Positions 46,678 to 56,364 of a stretch of DNA of 64,000 nt are shown here, piece by piece (the stretch's first letter is position 1; the number at the start of each line of letters is the position of its first letter). The notes beneath the pieces are model-generated. The model was not told where the DNA came from. It worked only from the letters and a program-made list of their open reading frames with translations, and did not search any database. The position numbers and the translations under genes were made by a program. The stretch comes from an uncultured Paraprevotella sp. (GTDB lineage Bacteria > Bacteroidota > Bacteroidia > Bacteroidales > Bacteroidaceae), in NCBI GenBank assembly GCA_944321345.1, contig CALUKY010000015.1:1-64000 (forward strand), given 5' to 3'.

Positions 46678-49600
46678 ATGGTGGATGAACCGCATACATA
46701 TCAGTCACGATGGACAAAGATCTTTTTCTTTGTTCTCTTTGTTTGTACCTTTTTCGGGAGTGTTTCTTGCAAGCGTGTTTTATTATCTGACACTCATTCT
46801 CAGATTGATACTTTAAATCATCAGGCTTATTTGTGGCGTTATAAGAATCTGGATTCTTCATATTATTATGCTCATGAGGCCGAGAAACTGGCTCATTCTG
46901 CCAATTACGGATTAACAGAGGCTTTGTTGAATAAAGCTTTTGTCGCATATTTCAGAATGAATTTTCCTGAGGTGGAGCGTTTGGTGCTACAGGTTTATTC
47001 CGGATGTAACAATCAGATAGAGCTGTTGGATGCGGATGTTCTGATGATGCGTGTCTGCCAGCGTACCTCCCGTAATCAGCTATTTTATACTTATCGGAAC
47101 AGGGCTTTGGAGCGCATATCGCGCATTCAGGAAGAATTTGATGAATTGACTGATGAAGAGCGTTCACAGGCAACCCATTCTATTGCCAATTATCACCTTT
47201 CCGCGGCCTATTACTATTATAATATGGAACTGATGACTCAGGCTTCCGAGGAGTTGGCCAAGATTCGGGAAGAAGATCTGGAGGACGATCTGCCGTTACA
47301 TTTACGTTATATGTATATGATGGGCTATACCGGATCGAATCTGGGTGTTGAAAGCCGTGAAATCCTATTGCGTAAGTTTGACGTGTTGTTTAAAGCCTTT
47401 GCTACTTCGCGTTATCATGGCTATACCTATCTCGAGGCCTATGTCAGTTGGTCTATATCCTTGATTTTCATTAATTCCTATTACCGTCGTATTTTGCGTG
47501 AGGAGCGTCCGGGTTGGTATGATTACCTTTATACTCAGTTAATGGGTTGGTATGAACCTGACGATAGCGACGACTATCAGTTGGCGGTAATGTTTGCCGA
47601 ACGGGCTTTGAATTCCTTTCGGGAATATGGTTATCTGTATATGGTGGTTACGGTCAATCAGACTTTGGGATTTTTTGCTATAGCCAATCAGGATTATGTC
47701 CGTGCGGAGAAATATCTGTCCGACGCCATGTATCTGATTAACCAGTATCATCAGATATATTTCGATCAGCTGAATATTCCGCTTTTGCAGATGTATGTTC
47801 CGGGAGCTACCAGTCCAGAGGATCAGAGGTGGTTGTTGGATGAAGACAAATATACGATACCCGAGTGGATTGCCCGTCAACGTGAGCATCTGAGTGTGCT
47901 TTATACCGTATTGGGCAATCGTGAGGCTGTGGAATATAACCGGAATTCATATTTTGATATTCTGGAAGTTATCCGTACCGATCGCGAAATGGAAAACAAG
48001 TACAGGCAGATGAACTTGCAGACCCGTTCGTTGAATGTTGTGCTCCGCTTTGTCTTGTTGTTTGTTCCGATTCTTCTGATTGCCTTTTTTGTCTTTTTCC
48101 GTTTATGGTCACAGCGTTTAAACCGCCAGACGGAGGCTTTGCGGCGTACATTGGATTATTGCGATACGCTGTTTGAACCTGATGCAGTGTTTCGTGAGGT
48201 TGGAAAACAGAACGAAAGAAGTCTTCTTGAAAACAAAATTGTTCACCGGTTGTTGGGCGCTCTTTCGCTTTGGGCTCAGGATGTGGTTGATAAATTGAAG
48301 AATCTGGATGACGAGTTGCAGACATTGCGTGACGAACTGTTTGTTTCCGAACGGCGTATTGTAGAATACAAGCGTAAAAATATTGGAAAGCGGGCCAAGG
48401 TGAATCTGGTTTATTCCGTGTTTCCTTTGATTGACCGTTTGTTGAACGAGATTCAGAAATTTCATAAAGAAGGCAATGTTCGGACCAATCGTCTGGAGTA
48501 TGCGGTCGAACTGACAGATCGTATCAATCTGTATAATGAGATTTTGGCCAAATGGATTATTCTGAACCGTGGAGAATTGAGTTTGCATATTGAGAATTTT
48601 GCGTTGCAGGATCTGTTGGAAGTCTTGAAGAAGAATCATTATTCTTTTTACCGTAAAGGGCTTGAACTGAAGGTGGCCGATACCGACCTTTGGGTTAAGG
48701 CAGACAAGGCCCTCACTCTTTTTATGATGAATACATTGATGGATAACGCCCGAAAATTTACAGATTCGGGAGGAACGGTGCGTGTAGATATTGGCGAGGG
48801 AGAACAGTATGTTGAAATTTCAGTTCAGGACACCGGAAAAGGAATGTCGGCCGATGACGTAAAAACGATTCTGGACAATAAGGTTTACGATAGCCGTTGC
48901 ATTGGTGGAAACAGTCAAGATCCTCGTAAGGGGAAAGGGTTTGGTCTGATGAATTGCAAGGGTATTATAGAAAAATACCGGAAGACGAATCCGATATTTC
49001 AGGTATGTCTTTTTCAGATAGAGAGCACACCGGGAAAAGGAAGCCGTTTTTATTTCCGTTTGCCCAAGGGGATACGACGCATGTTTTCATTTCTTTTGTT
49101 TTTAGGAGCGTGCAGTTCTCTTTCCGCTTATGACTCGTCTGTAGATCATGAACGTGTCGGCAGTCATGGATATAAAAATCTGTCGGTCAGTATTGATCCG
49201 GATATAAACCGAGCATTGGTTTGGGTTGATTCGCTTTTCTTTGCCAATAACGGGCATGAATATGAAAAGGCAATGGTCTTTTCCGATTCGGCTTTTGCGT
49301 GTATTAACCGCTTTTACAAAAAGAGATATCCTAAAGAAACGGATCGGTTATATTCATATCGTCCAGAGTTTATTTCTGTGCCTCTGGAAGTCAAGTGGTG
49401 TCAGCAGGGCATACCTATGGATTATGCTTTGCTTCTGGATTTGAGAAATGAAACAGGAATTGCTGCCATGAATCTGCACGATTGGGGGCGGTATTACTAT
49501 AATAACCGTGTCTACACGCAGCTTTACAAAATTCTGGGGCAAGATACTTCTTTGGCCGAAGCCTGTATGGAAATGGAGCTGCTTCAAAACAATATCAGGA

Positions 49601-50886
49601 CCAGCATCATACTTCTGATTTTTGCTTTTCTGGTGGCTACCGTCGCTTTTTATATGCTGTATTTCCGGAAAAAGATTGCTTTTCAGTTGAATATGCAGCA
49701 GATTACCGAAGTGAATAATGCCCTTTTTAAGCGATTTGCTGACATTCAGCAGGACGAAGTTCCTGAGAAGCTTCAGGAAATGCTTGATCTGCTTTTACGG
49801 GGCTTTAATGAGATTCATCAGGTGCGTGGTTTACGTTTGCTTCTTTTGAAGGATGACCAGTCTGAATTTCTTCGGATTTCCAGTGGTGATGTTCCTGATA
49901 TATTTCTGGTCGACGAGTTGATGGAGCGTGTGCTTCATACGCTTGATCCTTTGGAAAAAGTTTCCGGCTTTTGTGTCTATCCACTATATATATGTTCTGC
50001 GCCTCACTCTTATAAAACTATCGGAGCGATGCTGCTTAATGTGGATAAGACCAGTATTCAGGAGTCTGATATTCTTCTGGATAAATTCATTATCCGCTGT
50101 TTCTCCATCATTCTCTATCAGAAGATTATTCTGGTGAGTCGTGAGTACGAAAATATTGAGATGTTTCGTGATGAGTGTGACCGGGTGCATTATGAGGAAG
50201 ATGCCCTTTATGTACAAAATCAGATTCTGGACAACTGTCTTTCGGCCATCAAGCACGAATCCATGTATTATCCCAGCCGTATCCGTCAGGTGTTGCAGAA
50301 ACTGCACCATACGGCCGATTCGGAGGAGCAGAAACAGATGACTGTCAATCTGGAGGAGCTGATCGTGTTCTATCGCTCCATTTATTCCATATTGTTCCGG
50401 CAGGCGGAGCGCCAGTTGAATGCCATTACGTTCAAGCGCAAGGATTTTGACGCGTTGAATTTGCTCGAACAGGCTTCGGGGCTGTTTCACAAAATGTGTA
50501 CCAAGCGGCGCATAGACGCCCATATCAAAACGCGGGGCATGTCCTGTATGGTGCGAGGTGATGAAGAGATGCTGCTTTTCCTTTTGGAGAATCTTTTTCG
50601 TGCGGCTTTAGATCGTACCGAACTGCTTTCAGGGACCGTTTTCATGTTCATGTTGCAGGATGAAGGCGATTTTGTGCGTTTCAGTCTGGAAGATCCCCGA
50701 AAGATTTACCGTTCAGAAGAATTGGATGAACTGTTCATGCCCGAGGGAGGAGGTATTCCTTATTTGATCTGCAAACAGATTATCCGTGAGCATGATACCT
50801 ATATGAATTTTTGTGGCTGTCGTATTAATGCGGAGGAGACACCGGATGGAATACGCATATGGTTTACGATACCTAAAAAGAATTAA
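46678..50886 (+). CDS. Two-module sensor histidine kinase (DUF5112/DUF5113 type)
   Basis: A 1402-residue membrane protein. N-terminal signal-anchor with a lipobox-like GSVSCKR; helical (TPR-like) sensor to about 440; transmembrane helix about 457-477 (VLRFVLLFVPILLIAFFVFF). The first kinase module has N box NTLMDNARKF (N690), G1 DTGKGMS (D718) and G2 GKGFGLMN (752-759), but I see no phospho-acceptor His. After LPKGIRR a second hydrophobic segment (about 802-820) and sensor region begin, with another transmembrane helix near 978-998. The second module has AIKHESMYYPSRI with H1193, a candidate acceptor, but its ATPase part (LLENLFRAALDR, EGGGIPYLICKQI) lacks clear G boxes. A response regulator follows 6 bases later. 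The family matches my recollection of DUF5112/DUF5113 proteins. Confidence 0.8.
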   Translation: MVDEPHTYQSRWTKIFFFVLFVCTFFGSVSCKRVLLSDTHSQIDTLNHQAYLWRYKNLDSSYYYAHEAEKLAHSANYGLTEALLNKAFVAYFRMNFPEVERLVLQVYSGCNNQIELLDADVLMMRVCQRTSRNQLFYTYRNRALERISRIQEEFDELTDEERSQATHSIANYHLSAAYYYYNMELMTQASEELAKIREEDLEDDLPLHLRYMYMMGYTGSNLGVESREILLRKFDVLFKAFATSRYHGYTYLEAYVSWSISLIFINSYYRRILREERPGWYDYLYTQLMGWYEPDDSDDYQLAVMFAERALNSFREYGYLYMVVTVNQTLGFFAIANQDYVRAEKYLSDAMYLINQYHQIYFDQLNIPLLQMYVPGATSPEDQRWLLDEDKYTIPEWIARQREHLSVLYTVLGNREAVEYNRNSYFDILEVIRTDREMENKYRQMNLQTRSLNVVLRFVLLFVPILLIAFFVFFRLWSQRLNRQTEALRRTLDYCDTLFEPDAVFREVGKQNERSLLENKIVHRLLGALSLWAQDVVDKLKNLDDELQTLRDELFVSERRIVEYKRKNIGKRAKVNLVYSVFPLIDRLLNEIQKFHKEGNVRTNRLEYAVELTDRINLYNEILAKWIILNRGELSLHIENFALQDLLEVLKKNHYSFYRKGLELKVADTDLWVKADKALTLFMMNTLMDNARKFTDSGGTVRVDIGEGEQYVEISVQDTGKGMSADDVKTILDNKVYDSRCIGGNSQDPRKGKGFGLMNCKGIIEKYRKTNPIFQVCLFQIESTPGKGSRFYFRLPKGIRRMFSFLLFLGACSSLSAYDSSVDHERVGSHGYKNLSVSIDPDINRALVWVDSLFFANNGHEYEKAMVFSDSAFACINRFYKKRYPKETDRLYSYRPEFISVPLEVKWCQQGIPMDYALLLDLRNETGIAAMNLHDWGRYYYNNRVYTQLYKILGQDTSLAEACMEMELLQNNIRTSIILLIFAFLVATVAFYMLYFRKKIAFQLNMQQITEVNNALFKRFADIQQDEVPEKLQEMLDLLLRGFNEIHQVRGLRLLLLKDDQSEFLRISSGDVPDIFLVDELMERVLHTLDPLEKVSGFCVYPLYICSAPHSYKTIGAMLLNVDKTSIQESDILLDKFIIRCFSIILYQKIILVSREYENIEMFRDECDRVHYEEDALYVQNQILDNCLSAIKHESMYYPSRIRQVLQKLHHTADSEEQKQMTVNLEELIVFYRSIYSILFRQAERQLNAITFKRKDFDALNLLEQASGLFHKMCTKRRIDAHIKTRGMSCMVRGDEEMLLFLLENLFRAALDRTELLSGTVFMFMLQDEGDFVRFSLEDPRKIYRSEELDELFMPEGGGIPYLICKQIIREHDTYMNFCGCRINAEETPDGIRIWFTIPKKN

Positions 50887-50892
50887 TCAAGC

Positions 50893-51615
50893 ATGAGACC
50901 TTTTAAAGTAATTATTGTTGAAGATGTAAAATTAGAGCTGAAGGGAACGGAAGAAATATTCCGGACAGAGATTCCTGAGGCGGAAGTGGTGGGCACGGCC
51001 ATGAATGAGGCCGATTTCTGGAAACTCATTGAAAAGCAGGTTCCAGATTTGCTGCTGCTTGATCTGGGATTGGGCGGATCAACGACAATCGGAGTAGACA
51101 TCTGCCGGAAGGTGCGTCGGACATATCCCGACCTGCGCATTCTGATTTTTACAGGCGAGGTGCTTAATGAGCGTTTGTGGATTGATGCTTTGGCTGCCGG
51201 TACGGACGGCATTATTCTCAAGAGCGGCGAACTGCTTACCAGGAATGATGTGCGTCAGGTGATGGACGGTCGCCGTTATGTATTCAACCAACCTATTTTG
51301 GAAAAAATTGTGGAGCGCTTCCGTCAGGCTGTCCTGAATGACAACAAGCGTCAGGACGCTGTGATTGATTACGATATAGATGAGTATGATGAACGTTTCC
51401 TGCGTCATCTGGCCTTAGGATACACCAAGGAAGCCATTACCAATCTGAAGGGAATGCCTTTTGGCGTGAAGAGTCTGGAGAAACGTCAGAATGATTTGAT
51501 CAACCGTTTGTTTCCTTCGGACGACCGTATGGGAATCAATGCCACACGCCTGGTGGTTCGGGCTTTGGAACTGGGTATTCTTGATTTGAACAAACTCGAA
51601 GCTGATGATGAATAA
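50893..51615 (+). CDS. Response regulator with helical DNA-binding-like C-terminus
   Basis: A 240-residue regulator paired with the preceding kinase. The receiver domain covers residues 1-130: VIIVEDVK, D57 in LLLLDLGLGG (phospho-acceptor), ILIFTGE and DGIILKSGE. The C-terminus, from about 160, has FLRHLALGYTKEAITNLKGM followed by KSLEKRQNDLINRLF, a helix-turn-helix-like arrangement related to the NarL/LuxR type. It lies 6 bases after the kinase, and its 3' end overlaps the next gene by 11 bases, so all three are translated together. Confidence 0.9.
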   Translation: MRPFKVIIVEDVKLELKGTEEIFRTEIPEAEVVGTAMNEADFWKLIEKQVPDLLLLDLGLGGSTTIGVDICRKVRRTYPDLRILIFTGEVLNERLWIDALAAGTDGIILKSGELLTRNDVRQVMDGRRYVFNQPILEKIVERFRQAVLNDNKRQDAVIDYDIDEYDERFLRHLALGYTKEAITNLKGMPFGVKSLEKRQNDLINRLFPSDDRMGINATRLVVRALELGILDLNKLEADDE

Positions 51616-52222
51616 GGTTGCCAATATTATTCTGCTGATAGAAATGTTGCTGCATATTCTGTTGGTTATTTCTTCGCTGTTTTTTTCTTCAGCCGGTTAT
51701 CCGATCAATAACATTCTCTCTCCAGAAGGGCTTCGATGGTCATTCTTGAATGCTGTTTCGAATGTGTTGCGCGAACCTTTGGTATATTTGATCGGCTTCT
51801 TTTTCAGTTGGGGAGTCTTTAGGCGTTCAGGGTTGGATAAGGCATTGCTTCGTCTGTTCCTGGGAATGAAAGGAGCACCGTTTTCTTTCCGGCAACGCCG
51901 GGCGTTGTGGTTTGTTCTGTTGCTCTTTTTGCTGTTTGTAGTGATGCTGCTCGTATTGGTACTCTTGCCGCATGGTATTTTGGTGAGTGTCACCGGAAAT
52001 GTTTTTCCGTCTCCCTTTAGTACAGGTCTCATACCGACCTGTATGCTGGCTCTGGTATTGATATCGATTACTTATGGTGTTATCGGCAATACGCTGCGTA
52101 CGTTTCACGAGGTGGTGCAGTCTGTTTATTCTGGCTTGGGAGAATATGCCGGATGGATTCTGGTTTACCTGGTGGGAGCACAGTTTTATGCTTGTTTGAT
52201 GTATATCTTTCCAAATCTTTAA
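51605..52222 (+). CDS. Four-helix membrane protein coupled to the response regulator
   Basis: A 205-residue protein that I do not recognise. Hydrophobic segments: IILLIEMLLHILLVISSLFF (about 7-26), a helix near 57-72, ALWFVLLLFLLFVVMLLVLVLL (about 99-120), a helix near 137-160, and WILVYLVGAQFYACLMYI near the C-terminus. It overlaps the response-regulator gene by 11 bases and ends 7 bases before pcrA. The tight coupling suggests it could be an accessory membrane component of the two-component system, for example a sensor partner or target. This is inference only. Confidence 0.6.
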   Translation: MMNKVANIILLIEMLLHILLVISSLFFSSAGYPINNILSPEGLRWSFLNAVSNVLREPLVYLIGFFFSWGVFRRSGLDKALLRLFLGMKGAPFSFRQRRALWFVLLLFLLFVVMLLVLVLLPHGILVSVTGNVFPSPFSTGLIPTCMLALVLISITYGVIGNTLRTFHEVVQSVYSGLGEYAGWILVYLVGAQFYACLMYIFPNL

Positions 52223-52228
52223 ATCAAA

Positions 52229-54580
52229 ATGACAGATTTCCTGAATGATCTGAACAACAGCCAGCGAGAGGCTGTAACCTATATCGACGGTCCGAGTCTG
52301 GTGATTGCCGGAGCCGGATCGGGCAAGACGCGTGTGCTGACCTGCAAGATCGCTTATCTGTTGCGGCAGGGCTGGCATCCCAGTTCCATTCTGGCACTGA
52401 CCTTTACCAACAAGGCGGCCCGCGAGATGCGCGAGCGTATTGCTGCTCTGGTAGAACCCGAATTGGCCGCCCGCCTGTGGATGGGCACTTTCCATTCCGT
52501 GTTCTACCGCATTCTGCGTACTGAGGCCGAGGCTGTGGGCTTCAAACCTTCGTTTACCATTTACGATACCAGCGACAGCAAATCCCTTATCAAGAATATT
52601 CTGAAAGACAAGGCGTTGGATGAGAAACAATACAAGCCCTCGTCGGTGCTGGCCGTGATTTCGCGTGCCAAGAACCGTTTGGTGCGCCCCGAAGACTATG
52701 TCCGTTCTACCCAATGTCTGCGGGCCGATGCTACGATGAATATGCCCCGGGTGGCGGAGGTTTATCAGGAATACTGCGACCGTTGCCGCCAGTCGAACGT
52801 GATGGACTTTGACGACCTGCTATTGTATACCTATCTTCTGTTCCGCGACCGTCCCGACATCTGCGAGCGATATCGCAACCGCTTTGCCTATCTTTTGGTA
52901 GACGAGTACCAGGATACGAACTACGCCCAGCATGCCATCATCTGGCAGTTGGCCGGAGGGCATCAGCACATCTGTGTGGTAGGCGATGACGCACAGAGCA
53001 TCTACAGCTTCCGAGGAGCAGAGATCGAGAATATTCTGGGTTTTACGAAGCAATACGATCAGGCACGCATTTTCAAACTGGAGCAGAACTACCGTTCCAC
53101 TCAGGTGATTGTCCATGCCGCCAACAGTCTGATCAAGCACAACCGTCGCCAGATAGCCAAGGAAGTATACAGCATGAATGAGCACGGTGAGCCCGTGCAG
53201 GTAATCAGTGCCTATAGTGATCTGGAAGAAGGCGAGCTGGTAGCCGCCCGTATCAGTCAGCTGGTGCGCAGCCGTGAAATGAATTATTCCGACTTTGCCA
53301 TTCTCTACCGTACCAACGCGCAGAGCCGTATCTTCGAGGAATCTTTTCGCAAGAAGGGGATGCCTTACCGCATCTACGGCGGTCTGTCGTTCTATCAGCG
53401 CAAGGAAATCAAGGACATCATCGCCTATTTCCGGGTGCTGGTCAATCCCGATGATGAGGAAGCCATGAAGCGCATCATCAACTATCCGGCGCGTGGCATC
53501 GGGCAGACTACTCTGGAGAAAGTACGTCAGGCGGCCCGTGAGGCTGAAGTGAGTCTGTGGGAGGTGCTTTGCGGTTTGTCCGATTATCTGCCTTCGTTGA
53601 CTAAGGGCACCGCCGGCAAACTGCTGGCTTTCCGTGATTTTATTGAAAGTTATCAGAAACGGGTGACTAAGGAAAACGCTTATGTGCTGGCTGAAAGCAT
53701 GATTAAGGAGAGCGGCATTGCCCGTGAATTGTCGCGCTCTATGGATCCCGAAGATCTGGCCCGCCGCGAGAATGTGGAAGAGTTGCTCAACGGTATGCAG
53801 GCTTTTGTGGAACAACGCCTGGAAGAAGGCTCGTCAAACTATCTGCTGGCCGATTTTTTGCAGGAAGTTTCCCTGATGAGCGATACAGAAGAGGATGATG
53901 AAGAAGGTGATGACAAGATTACGCTGATGACGGTTCATGCCGCCAAAGGACTGGAATTCCGTGTAGTATTTATTGTAGGGCTGGAAGAGAATCTTTTCCC
54001 CTCTGCCTTGGCTTTGGAGAGTCCCCGGGAGATGGAAGAAGAGCGCCGCCTGTTCTATGTGGCTCTGACACGTGCCGAGGAACTTTGTTTCCTTTCCTAT
54101 GCCGGCAACCGTTACCGTTATGGTAAGATGGAGTTCTCCAACCCCAGCCGTTTTCTGTACGAGATCGATCCTGCCTGTGTGAAAGGATTGAGTGGGGGAG
54201 GCGCCCGTTATCGTCGCGAGACAGACGACACCGATTCCCGTCCGTTGGCTTCTGTCAGTCGGGTGGTGCCCAAGGCCAGTCCGCTGCGCCCGGTCACCCG
54301 TATGCGTCCGCTCTCTTCTGCTTCAGAAACTTCATCTTCCCGGCCTTCATCTTCATCAGCCCGTTCTTCATTTGAGGTGCCGGCCGCTTCTGCTACCGTT
54401 TCTACGGGGGATTCCGGTGGGTTGCGCGTTGGCCAAACCATCGAACACGAACGTTTCGGTCGGGGAACGATACAGGCTATTGAAGGCAGTGGCGAGAATC
54501 TCAAGGCTACGGTGGTATTCAGTTCCATGGGTACCAAGCAGTTGCTTCTGAAATTCGCCCGCTTCAAAGTGGTGGATTGA
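52229..54580 (+). CDS. pcrA: UvrD/PcrA-family ATP-dependent DNA helicase
   Basis: A 783-residue superfamily 1 helicase that unwinds DNA 3' to 5' in repair and in clearing recombinase. Motifs in order: LNNSQREAV (Q motif), VIAGAGSGKTRVL (Walker A, about 26-38), LLVDEYQDTN (about 222-231), GDDAQSIYSFRGA, LEQNYRST, IYGGLSFYQRKEIKDI, ITLMTVHAAKGLEF and YVALTRAEE. Residues about 680-735 are a Ser/Pro/Arg-rich linker followed by a C-terminal TFS/Tudor-like segment (GQTIEHERFGRGTIQAIEG). Same strand as the kinase operon and 7 bases after the membrane protein. Confidence 0.94.
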   Translation: MTDFLNDLNNSQREAVTYIDGPSLVIAGAGSGKTRVLTCKIAYLLRQGWHPSSILALTFTNKAAREMRERIAALVEPELAARLWMGTFHSVFYRILRTEAEAVGFKPSFTIYDTSDSKSLIKNILKDKALDEKQYKPSSVLAVISRAKNRLVRPEDYVRSTQCLRADATMNMPRVAEVYQEYCDRCRQSNVMDFDDLLLYTYLLFRDRPDICERYRNRFAYLLVDEYQDTNYAQHAIIWQLAGGHQHICVVGDDAQSIYSFRGAEIENILGFTKQYDQARIFKLEQNYRSTQVIVHAANSLIKHNRRQIAKEVYSMNEHGEPVQVISAYSDLEEGELVAARISQLVRSREMNYSDFAILYRTNAQSRIFEESFRKKGMPYRIYGGLSFYQRKEIKDIIAYFRVLVNPDDEEAMKRIINYPARGIGQTTLEKVRQAAREAEVSLWEVLCGLSDYLPSLTKGTAGKLLAFRDFIESYQKRVTKENAYVLAESMIKESGIARELSRSMDPEDLARRENVEELLNGMQAFVEQRLEEGSSNYLLADFLQEVSLMSDTEEDDEEGDDKITLMTVHAAKGLEFRVVFIVGLEENLFPSALALESPREMEEERRLFYVALTRAEELCFLSYAGNRYRYGKMEFSNPSRFLYEIDPACVKGLSGGGARYRRETDDTDSRPLASVSRVVPKASPLRPVTRMRPLSSASETSSSRPSSSSARSSFEVPAASATVSTGDSGGLRVGQTIEHERFGRGTIQAIEGSGENLKATVVFSSMGTKQLLLKFARFKVVD

Positions 54581-54772
54581 GTGAAATCTTTCTCTTGATA
54601 TTTTGTTTGTTATCTTTAATGATAGATGACAGAATGTCAGGTTTAGGCCACGGCATTTTCACAGAAAAAAGAGAAAATAGAAAAAAAACGGTATGAATAT
54701 ACATTATCTTCTGTCGATATTCAATATTTATACGGTTTGCATACAGAAATTACAGTGTTTTTCAAGTTTGAT

Positions 54773-54832
54773 CTTCCCGATGATTTTTTTCATTCTTCCC
54801 GATAAGAGAAAAAAATCATCGGGAAGTTTTTT
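54773..54832 (+). terminator. Terminator after pcrA
   Basis: CTTCCCGATGATTTTTTT pairs with AAAAAAATCATCGGGAAG and is followed by a T-run. Confidence 0.85.
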
Positions 54833-55310
54833 ATTGGGGGCTCAAAAAATCAGAAAAAACGGACTGGAAAGATAAAAATAATTACATTTTTCATCCTGGT
54901 TATCTAATTCTTCCGGAGTGCTTTTGTGTATCTTATTCTTTGAATATCAGTGAATTGCTTGGGCGATTCCGTACTGAGATTTCAGATTTTATGAAAATCT
55001 TTCCAGGAGTACGCAAAAATGATATTCTCACGCAATGAAAATGACATTTTGACAAAATGACAGCTGCAAATTTCCGATAAGATGAGTGTTGGGAGATTCT
55101 TTTGCGTTCATCTTGTCTGCTTGCGTATTGATCCATGCTTTGTGTGTTTTTGTGTGGAAAAAAGTTATGAAAAAACTGATGCAAAATAAAACGAGATATT
55201 GTTATTTTGTGTATTTTTATCCTTCTCGTTGGGGATTATTTCCTATCTTTAAATCAAACTTTTCAAATGAAAAAGTGCTTGTAGATGTTTCACGGAAAAA
55301 TGATTTTGTT
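54833..55310. other. Intergenic region without a supported gene
   Basis: About 480 AT-rich bases. Possible frames here have no family-like features. There are short direct repeats (AAAATGACA at about 55036 and 55053) around a small palindrome CATTTTGACAAAATG. A promoter-like sequence for the small gene at 55311 is present but weak (TATCTTTA near 55240). Confidence 0.5.
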
Positions 55311-55532
55311 ATGAGAATAAAGATTCTTATTGCCATGGGAGCGGTGATTTTGATTACCTTCCTGCTTTTTGGAGTATTTGCCTTGCCTGTAGGAATCCCG
55401 GTAAGTGCCGTGATCGGAATTTTAGGAGCCTTGAAGTCTCACGACCGCAGTTTGCTGCTCGGTTCCGTGGGCTTGCTGGCCATCGGTATTGTCTGTATTA
55501 TCTACACACTGGTGCTGGTATATTCCATGTGA
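55311..55532 (+). CDS. Small membrane protein
   Basis: The protein has 73 residues from MRIKILIAMG. A longer frame back to 55086 adds 75 residues with no coding character and is rejected. Two hydrophobic helices are visible: ILIAMGAVILITFLLFGVF (about 4-22) and LGSVGLLAIGIVCIIYTLVL (about 50-69), joined by a short polar loop (LKSHDRS). It resembles small unannotated bacteroidete membrane proteins. It precedes the hemolysin III gene by 34 bases on the same strand and may share its transcript. Confidence 0.6.
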   Translation: MRIKILIAMGAVILITFLLFGVFALPVGIPVSAVIGILGALKSHDRSLLLGSVGLLAIGIVCIIYTLVLVYSM

Positions 55533-55566
55533 TCAGGAAACGACACATTTCTAAATTCTGAAGATT

Positions 55567-56220
55567 ATGGCCATTCGATATACAAAAGGGGAAGAGCGTA
55601 CCAATACCTGGTCGCATGCCGGTGGTGCTGTACTGGGTATTCTGATAGGTGTACTGATGCTTCAGGTCTGCTGGCAGGCGGGCAGTAGCTGGGCGGTGTT
55701 CGGTGTCAGTCTGTATCTGTTCGGCATGCTTTCGTCCTATCTGTGTTCTGCCATCTATCACGGTCTGCCGGCCCGGAGCGTGTGGAAGGAACGGTTGCGG
55801 CGCTTTGACCATGCCGCCATTTACTGGCACATTGCCGGAAGCTATTCGCCGTTGGTGCTCACTGTGTTGCGTGAAGAAACCGGTTGGGGATGGGGTTTGT
55901 TTGCCTTTGTGTGGACCTGCGCGGCTGTGGGTACGGTGCTCACTTTCCGTAATCTCAAGGAACACAGCAATTTGGAAACTCTCTGTTATATCGGTATGGG
56001 ACTGAGCATTGTGGCCGCTTTCCGTCCGCTGATGGAAAGTGTGCGCCCCGAAGTGCTCTGGTGGATTTTGGGCGAAGGCCTTTGCTTCATCACCGGCGCG
56101 TTATTTTACAGCATGAACCGACGGCGCTACATGCACTCCGTGTTCCATTTCTTTGTGCTCGGAGGATCGTTCTGTCACATCTTGGCCGTCTGGATTGCTC
56201 TGCAAGACTATTTGTCCTGA
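55567..56220 (+). CDS. Hemolysin III/PAQR-family membrane protein
   Basis: A 217-residue protein with seven hydrophobic helices, of the HlyIII/YqfA branch of the PAQR superfamily. Conserved signature residues: ERTNTWSHAGGAVLG at the N-terminus, SSYLCSAIYHGLP (about 56-68), RFDHAAIYWHIAGSYSP (about 78-94) and SVFHFFVLGGSFCHILAV near the end; the Ser, His and Asp residues are thought to bind zinc. The function in gut Bacteroides is not defined. A short terminator follows. Confidence 0.9.
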   Translation: MAIRYTKGEERTNTWSHAGGAVLGILIGVLMLQVCWQAGSSWAVFGVSLYLFGMLSSYLCSAIYHGLPARSVWKERLRRFDHAAIYWHIAGSYSPLVLTVLREETGWGWGLFAFVWTCAAVGTVLTFRNLKEHSNLETLCYIGMGLSIVAAFRPLMESVRPEVLWWILGEGLCFITGALFYSMNRRRYMHSVFHFFVLGGSFCHILAVWIALQDYLS

Positions 56221-56237
56221 TTTCAACAAATCGGCAG

Positions 56238-56262
56238 ATCCCGCATACCGCGGGATTTTTTT
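56238..56262 (+). terminator. Terminator after the hemolysin III gene
   Basis: The short stem ATCCCGC / GCGGGAT is followed by T7. Confidence 0.6.
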
Positions 56263-56364
56263 ATATCCCGCTTTCTTTTATCTTCATCCGTTTTTTGCTA
56301 ATTTTGTTGATACGATTAATAGAATACAACCTTTTTACTTTACCCTTATTTACATTAATATTTT

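Noticed and set aside
54693..54875. 60-codon frame after pcrA
   Set aside because: Overlaps the strong terminator at 54773-54832 and has no family-like sequence.
55086..55310. 75-codon N-terminal extension of the small membrane protein at 55311
   Set aside because: Basic, aromatic-rich, no conservation cues; the ATG at 55311 begins a normal membrane segment.
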